Of a DNA stretch of 13,425 nt, positions 12,284-13,425 are shown piece by piece. Origin of the DNA: Eggerthellaceae bacterium (GTDB lineage Bacteria; Actinomycetota; Coriobacteriia; Coriobacteriales; Eggerthellaceae); assembly GCA_900754495.1 (NCBI GenBank), contig CAAEDC010000236.1, positions 1 through 13,425 on the forward strand, written 5' to 3'. The notes beneath the pieces are model-generated. The model worked only from the letters and a program-made list of their open reading frames with translations. It had not been told where the DNA came from and did no database searches. Within the stretch, counting starts at the first letter, position 1. Every line of letters starts with the position of its first letter. A program made the position numbers and the translations under genes.

Positions 12284-12862
12284 ATGAAACGCACCGCTTC
12301 CCTATTCACCCGCATCATCGCACTCGCTGCGGTCTGCTGTTCGCTCGTTTTCGCGAGCGCGGCGCTCACCGCATGCGGTCCCGATCACGAGCAGGCCATC
12401 CGCGATGCGCTGACTCAGGAGCTCGACACCATCAAGAACCTCGACGAGGGCTTCATCAACGAGATCGCAAGTCAGGACGAGGTCGCGTCCCTCCAGGAGT
12501 TCGGCATCGATCCCAACGAGTTCTTCAAATCCTACCTGTCCGGCTTCGACTACTCCATCGGTGACGTGACCGTCGATGGGGAGACCGCCACGGCGACCGT
12601 GACGCTCACGCTCAAGAGCTTCAATGAATTCAACGAATCCCTCACCGCCGCCATGGACAGCCTGCTTGCAGACGATTCCCTCGTCAGCTTGAGCGAGGAG
12701 GATCTCTACACGCGCATCGGCCAGTCCGTCATGGATGCCGTCAACACCCTCGAGCCGAAGCAGATCGAGCCTCTGACGATCACCTACGAGCTCGTCGACA
12801 ACGAATGGACGCCCACGTCCGACTCCCAGACGCAGCTCGACAACGCCTTGATGAACAGCTAG
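12284..12862 (+). CDS. Putative secreted lipoprotein (DUF5105-like)
   Basis: The 192-residue product starts with a lipoprotein signal peptide: n-region MKRTASLFTR, a hydrophobic stretch (about 11-27) and the lipobox LTAC with C31 as the lipidated residue. The mature part is acidic and mixes helix and strand (DVTVDGETATATVTLTL, 94-110; LTITYELVDNEWTP, 164-177). It resembles DUF5105/DUF4878-type lipoproteins of Gram-positives, whose function is unknown; I am only moderately sure of the family. The ATG at 12284 is chosen because AAAGG lies 8 bases upstream and the signal peptide begins there; ATG 12218 in frame would add 22 residues before it. It diverges from the phosphatase gene across two operator palindromes. 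Its stop overlaps the stop of the convergent thioesterase gene in CTAG. Confidence 0.88.
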   Translation: MKRTASLFTRIIALAAVCCSLVFASAALTACGPDHEQAIRDALTQELDTIKNLDEGFINEIASQDEVASLQEFGIDPNEFFKSYLSGFDYSIGDVTVDGETATATVTLTLKSFNEFNESLTAAMDSLLADDSLVSLSEEDLYTRIGQSVMDAVNTLEPKQIEPLTITYELVDNEWTPTSDSQTQLDNALMNS

Positions 12863-13302
12863 GCTTCCAGAGCCTCCTGGTAGAGCGTGTACAGTTTCGG
12901 GGCCGCCTTCTTCATGCTTACCGGCTTGAAGGAAGCGGCCTCCACTATGCAGTGGACGCTCTGCCCGCTGCAATTCGGCTTCGCACCCGATTCCACCGCC
13001 TCCACCGATTCGAAGATCTCGTACGCGAACGTCACCTTCATCTGGCTCAATGCCGCGACCCTGGTTCTCACGACCGGCTTGTCGCCGTAGCGGAGGGGCT
13101 TGCCATAGAGCAGATGGACCGAAACAACCGGCGACATGAAGCCCTCCCTCTCGAGCTGTTCATAGGGGTATCCCAGCTCTTCCAACAGCCTCGTGCGCGC
13201 GTCCTCGAAGTAGAGGACGTAATTGGCATGGTGGACGACGCCCATCATGTCTGTTTCCCCGTATCGGATGGCGAACGGCATTATGCATGGCGTCTGCGGC
13301 AT
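12859..13302 (-). CDS. YbgC-type acyl-CoA thioesterase (hotdog fold)
   Basis: The 147-residue product has the 4HBT/YbgC signature in RYGETDMMGVVHHANYVLYF (13-32), with D18 as the probable catalytic aspartate, followed by FEDARTRLLEELG. Enzymes of this group hydrolyse acyl-CoA or acyl-ACP thioesters in the cytoplasm; the substrate here cannot be read from sequence. Residues 100-115 contain an insert rich in small and acidic residues. The chosen ATG has AAAGGG about 11 bases upstream, a long spacing; ATG at residue 8 has no better site. It converges on the lipoprotein gene (4-base overlap, CTAG) and diverges from the gene starting at 13343. Confidence 0.9.
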   Translation of the reverse strand: MPQTPCIMPFAIRYGETDMMGVVHHANYVLYFEDARTRLLEELGYPYEQLEREGFMSPVVSVHLLYGKPLRYGDKPVVRTRVAALSQMKVTFAYEIFESVEAVESGAKPNCSGQSVHCIVEAASFKPVSMKKAAPKLYTLYQEALEA

Positions 13303-13329
13303 ATGAGACCCCGCCCTTTGCTAATCGGC

Positions 13330-13335
13330 TACAAT
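13330..13335 (+). promoter_or_regulatory. -10 element for a leaderless downstream gene
   Basis: TACAAT is followed by 7 bases and then the ATG at 13343, so the transcript would start at the start codon. No good -35 is seen and there is no ribosome binding site before the ATG. The geometry equals that at hflX. Confidence 0.45.
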
Positions 13336-13342
13336 GTCCTGT

Positions 13343-13425
13343 ATGAATACTACCGCAACGAACCCAGAACCTCTGAACCGATCCGAATACGGTCGCTTCA
13401 CCCCTTTGATGGCGCTGCAGATCGC
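13343..13425 (+). CDS. Unidentified protein, N-terminal fragment
   Basis: Only 27 codons are inside the window; the frame is open to the last base. The visible sequence begins MNTTATNPEP and goes on through RSEYGRFTPLMALQI. The end looks like the start of a hydrophobic helix. It might be a membrane protein, for example of the UbiA prenyltransferase type, but this fragment is too short to decide. The start is supported by a -10 element 7 bases upstream and by the divergent arrangement with the thioesterase gene. Confidence 0.55.
   Translation, partial: MNTTATNPEPLNRSEYGRFTPLMALQI

Noticed and set aside
12097..12564. A 155-codon plus-strand open frame starting inside the operator region.
   Set aside because: It overlaps the lipoprotein gene in another frame, begins among operator repeats and has no recognisable domain.

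Overview
The window looks like a chromosomal segment of a high-GC actinobacterium, most likely class Coriobacteriia (Eggerthellales/Coriobacteriales). This rests on the GC-rich codon use, the SOS boxes of the CGAAC-N4-GTTCG type, the presence of SpoVS and RNase Y, and the gene order; no database search was possible. All genes are protein-coding. No rRNA, tRNA, CRISPR array, insertion sequence or phage gene was seen.

Region 1 (1-9670) is a conserved housekeeping block. It reads recX (3' end) - rny - GHKL ATPase - spoVS - miaB - miaA - dapF - hflX on the plus strand. A convergent lexA follows, then a small plus-strand gene divergent from lexA. From memory of Bacillus, this resembles the Firmicutes order recA - rny - ymdB - spoVS - miaB - mutS - mutL - miaA - hflX - lexA - yneA. 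Here an uncharacterised GHKL-type ATPase sits where ymdB would be, mutSL is absent between miaB and miaA, and a 109-residue protein with a C-terminal membrane helix occupies the position of the SOS division inhibitor YneA. The lexA divergent region has three SOS boxes at an exact 28-bp period around a near-consensus promoter, so the small protein is a strong SOS-gene candidate.

Region 2 (9829-10720) is a two-gene nucleotide-metabolism unit: nrdR (ribonucleotide reductase repressor) and dut (dUTPase), one base apart.

Region 3 (10721-12862) is the most interesting part. A MerR-family regulator gene is preceded by four copies of the palindrome TTAGAGTWACTCTAA. Two more copies lie between a low-molecular-weight protein tyrosine phosphatase gene (minus strand) and a divergent lipoprotein gene (plus strand). 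One copy upstream of merR sits inside a 19-bp promoter spacer, the classic MerR arrangement, and another covers the -10 of a second possible promoter. This looks like a self-contained regulon of regulator, phosphatase and exported lipoprotein, with an unknown signal.

Region 4 (12859-13425) holds a YbgC-type hotdog thioesterase gene that converges on the lipoprotein gene, their stop codons sharing CTAG. It is followed by the first 27 codons of an unidentified plus-strand gene that appears to be leaderless. The hflX gene also appears to be leaderless.
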